From: JBEEJZ01 sp041168905
Lineage (GTDB): Bacteria > Pseudomonadota > Gammaproteobacteria > Burkholderiales > Burkholderiaceae_C
DNA length: 13,594 bases
Reading direction: 5' to 3'
Assembly (NCBI GenBank): GCA_041168905.1
Contig: JBEEJZ010000186.1
Location: 1 to 13,594, forward strand
This document shows, piece after piece, positions 11,985 to 13,594 of the stretch; position 1 is the stretch's first letter, and each line of letters begins with the position of its first letter. Below the pieces are notes generated by a model. That model worked only from the letters and a program-made list of their open reading frames with translations. It did not search any database and was not told where the DNA came from. Both the position numbers and the translations under genes were made by a program.

Positions 11985-13594
11985 ACTGCTGAAAAGTCAA
12001 AAATCATCTACACCGTGACCGACGAGGCGCCTTACCTGGCCACGGCTTCATTTCTGCCCATCGTTCGTGCCTTTGCCGCGCCTGCAGACATCGAAGTAGC
12101 CGAGAGTGATATTTCTGTCGCTGCGCGTATCCTGGGCGAGTTTTCCGATTTGCTGCCCGCAGAGCAGCGCGTGCCTAACAACCTGGCCGAGTTGGGCAAA
12201 CTGACCCTCAAGCCCGAAGCTAACATCATCAAGCTCCCCAACATCAGCGCCTCCGTGGGCCAGTTGACCGCCGCCATCAAGGAATTGCAGGCCAAAGGCT
12301 ACGCCCTGCCTGACTACCCTGAGAACCCCACAAACGACGCAGAAAAGGCCCTCAAGGCGCGCTACGCCAAGTGCACCGGCTCGGCCGTGAACCCTGTGCT
12401 GCGCGAAGGCAACTCGGACCGCCGCGCTCCCCGCGCCGTGAAAGAGTTCGCCCGTAAGAACCCCCACAGCATGGCCGAGTGGAGTCAGGCTTCGCGTTCG
12501 CACGTTTCCCACATGCACGCCGGCGATTTTTATCACGGTGAAAAGTCCATGACCCTGGACCGCGCCCGTGACGTGAAGATGGAGCTGATCACCAAGAGCG
12601 GCAAAGCCATTGTGCTCAAGCCCAAAGTCTCCTTGCTCGACCGCGAAGTCATCGACAGCATGTTCATGAGCAAAAAGGCCCTGCTGGCTTTCTACGAAAA
12701 GGAAATCGAAGACGCGCACAAGACCGGTGTGATGTTCTCGCTGCACGTGAAAGCCACCATGATGAAGGTGTCGCACCCCATCGTGTTCGGTCACTGTGTC
12801 AAGATCTTCTACAAGGATGCGTTTGAAAAACACGGTGCACTGTTCAAGGAACTGGGTGTAAACGTGAACAACGGCATGGCCAATCTGTACGACAAGATCG
12901 CCACGCTGCCACAAAGCAAGCAAGACGAAATCAAGCGTGACCTGCATGCCTGCCATGAGCACCGCCCCGAGCTGGCCATGGTCGATTCGGCCAAAGGCAT
13001 CACCAATTTCCACTCGCCCAACGACGTGATCGTGGACGCCTCCATGCCTGCCATGATCCGCAACGGCGGCAAGATGTGGGGTGCCGACGGCCGCCTGAAA
13101 GACGTCAAGGCCGTGATGCCCGAGTCGACCTTTGCCCGTATCTACCAGGAGATGATCAACTTCTGTAAGTGGCACGGCGCTTTCGATCCCAAGACCATGG
13201 GCACGGTGCCCAACGTCGGCCTGATGGCCCAGCAAGCCGAAGAATACGGCTCGCACGACAAGACCTTCGAGATCCCCGAAGACGGCGTGGCCAACATCAC
13301 CGACCTGAACACCGGTGAAGTGCTGCTGTCGCAAGAGGTGGAAACCGGTGACATCTGGCGCATGTGCCAGGTCAAGGACGCTGCGATCCGTGACTGGGTC
13401 AAGCTGGCCGTGACCCGTGCCCGCAACTCCGGCATGCCCGTGGTGTTCTGGCTCGACCAGTACCGCCCGCACGAAGCCCAGCTGATCACCAAGGTCAAGA
13501 TGTACCTGCACGAGCACAACACCGCCGGTCTGGACATCCAGATCATGAGCCAGGTGCGTGCGATGCGTTACACCCTGGAGCGCGTGGTGCGCGG
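11982..13594 (+). CDS. icd: Monomeric NADP-dependent isocitrate dehydrogenase, 3' end beyond the window
   Basis: The enzyme oxidises isocitrate to 2-oxoglutarate with NADP in the citric acid cycle. About 537 of the expected ~740-745 residues are in the window, with no stop reached. It is the large monomeric form (IDH type of Azotobacter and Corynebacterium), unrelated in length to the ~420-residue dimeric enzyme. The start MTAEKSKIIYTVTDEAPYLA is typical. Substrate residues known from the Azotobacter structure are found with an offset of two: Ser134, Asn137, Arg141 and Arg147 in GSAVNPVLREGNSDRRAP, Lys257 (SLHVKAT), Tyr422 and the metal ligand Asp352 (IVDASMPAMIR). The remaining Asp ligands and the rest of the cofactor site lie beyond the window. 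Translation starts at an ATG with an AGAGGA ribosome site. The gene is divergent from the FtsX permease. Confidence 0.97.
   Translation, partial: MTAEKSKIIYTVTDEAPYLATASFLPIVRAFAAPADIEVAESDISVAARILGEFSDLLPAEQRVPNNLAELGKLTLKPEANIIKLPNISASVGQLTAAIKELQAKGYALPDYPENPTNDAEKALKARYAKCTGSAVNPVLREGNSDRRAPRAVKEFARKNPHSMAEWSQASRSHVSHMHAGDFYHGEKSMTLDRARDVKMELITKSGKAIVLKPKVSLLDREVIDSMFMSKKALLAFYEKEIEDAHKTGVMFSLHVKATMMKVSHPIVFGHCVKIFYKDAFEKHGALFKELGVNVNNGMANLYDKIATLPQSKQDEIKRDLHACHEHRPELAMVDSAKGITNFHSPNDVIVDASMPAMIRNGGKMWGADGRLKDVKAVMPESTFARIYQEMINFCKWHGAFDPKTMGTVPNVGLMAQQAEEYGSHDKTFEIPEDGVANITDLNTGEVLLSQEVETGDIWRMCQVKDAAIRDWVKLAVTRARNSGMPVVFWLDQYRPHEAQLITKVKMYLHEHNTAGLDIQIMSQVRAMRYTLERVVR

Noticed and set aside
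12048..13517. A 489-codon open frame on the minus strand.
   Set aside because: It is the antisense shadow of icd; the plus-strand frame carries the conserved isocitrate dehydrogenase residues, a ribosome site and the expected start.
1..13594. Search for CRISPR repeats, transposases, integrases, tRNA genes, toxin-antitoxin pairs or anti-phage modules.
   Set aside because: Nothing supporting any of these was seen on either strand.

Overview
The window looks like a chromosomal segment of a betaproteobacterium, most likely Comamonadaceae (Rhodoferax/Limnohabitans/Polaromonas-like). This is inferred from the moderately high GC, the strong C/G third-position bias, the EmrAB, AttH and FtsX protein sequences, and a monomeric NADP-isocitrate dehydrogenase. 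No rRNA, tRNA, CRISPR array, transposase or integrase was seen. Eight complete protein genes and one truncated gene fill almost the whole window. No gene-free stretch exceeds 200 bases.

Layout. (1) 174-3336, plus strand: a drug-efflux operon of a MarR-family repressor, an EmrA-like membrane-fusion protein and an EmrB-like 14-helix MFS pump. A MarR-box palindrome sits just downstream of a candidate extended -10 promoter. The EmrA lacks most of the coiled-coil hairpin that normally reaches the outer-membrane channel, and no channel gene lies next to it. (2) 3382-4262, plus strand: a two-gene, translationally coupled unit of a small winged-helix protein and a six-helix membrane protein resembling a free-standing MASE1 sensor domain. 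(3) 4296-5393, minus strand: a Tat-exported AttH/CrtC lipocalin-like protein, divergent from (4) 5486-6709, plus strand: a family III CoA-transferase. (5) 6666-9155, minus strand: a soluble PAS-PAS-PAS-GGDEF-EAL protein whose 3' end overlaps the CoA-transferase gene on the opposite strand. (6) 9220-11790, minus strand: a large FtsX-type ABC permease. (7) 11982 to the window end, plus strand: the first ~537 codons of monomeric icd.

How they work together. Region 1 is a self-regulated export module. AttH and the FtsX permease belong to families that usually sit side by side with an ATPase. Here they are split by the CoA-transferase and c-di-GMP genes, and no ATPase is present, so the transport system looks broken up or relies on an ATPase encoded elsewhere.

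The most unusual points are the hairpin-less EmrA, the winged-helix/MASE1-like pair, the duplicated translation-initiation region in the icd leader, and several genes that have a -10-like hexamer 7-8 nt before the start codon and no Shine-Dalgarno. No clearly new defence or mobile system was found.
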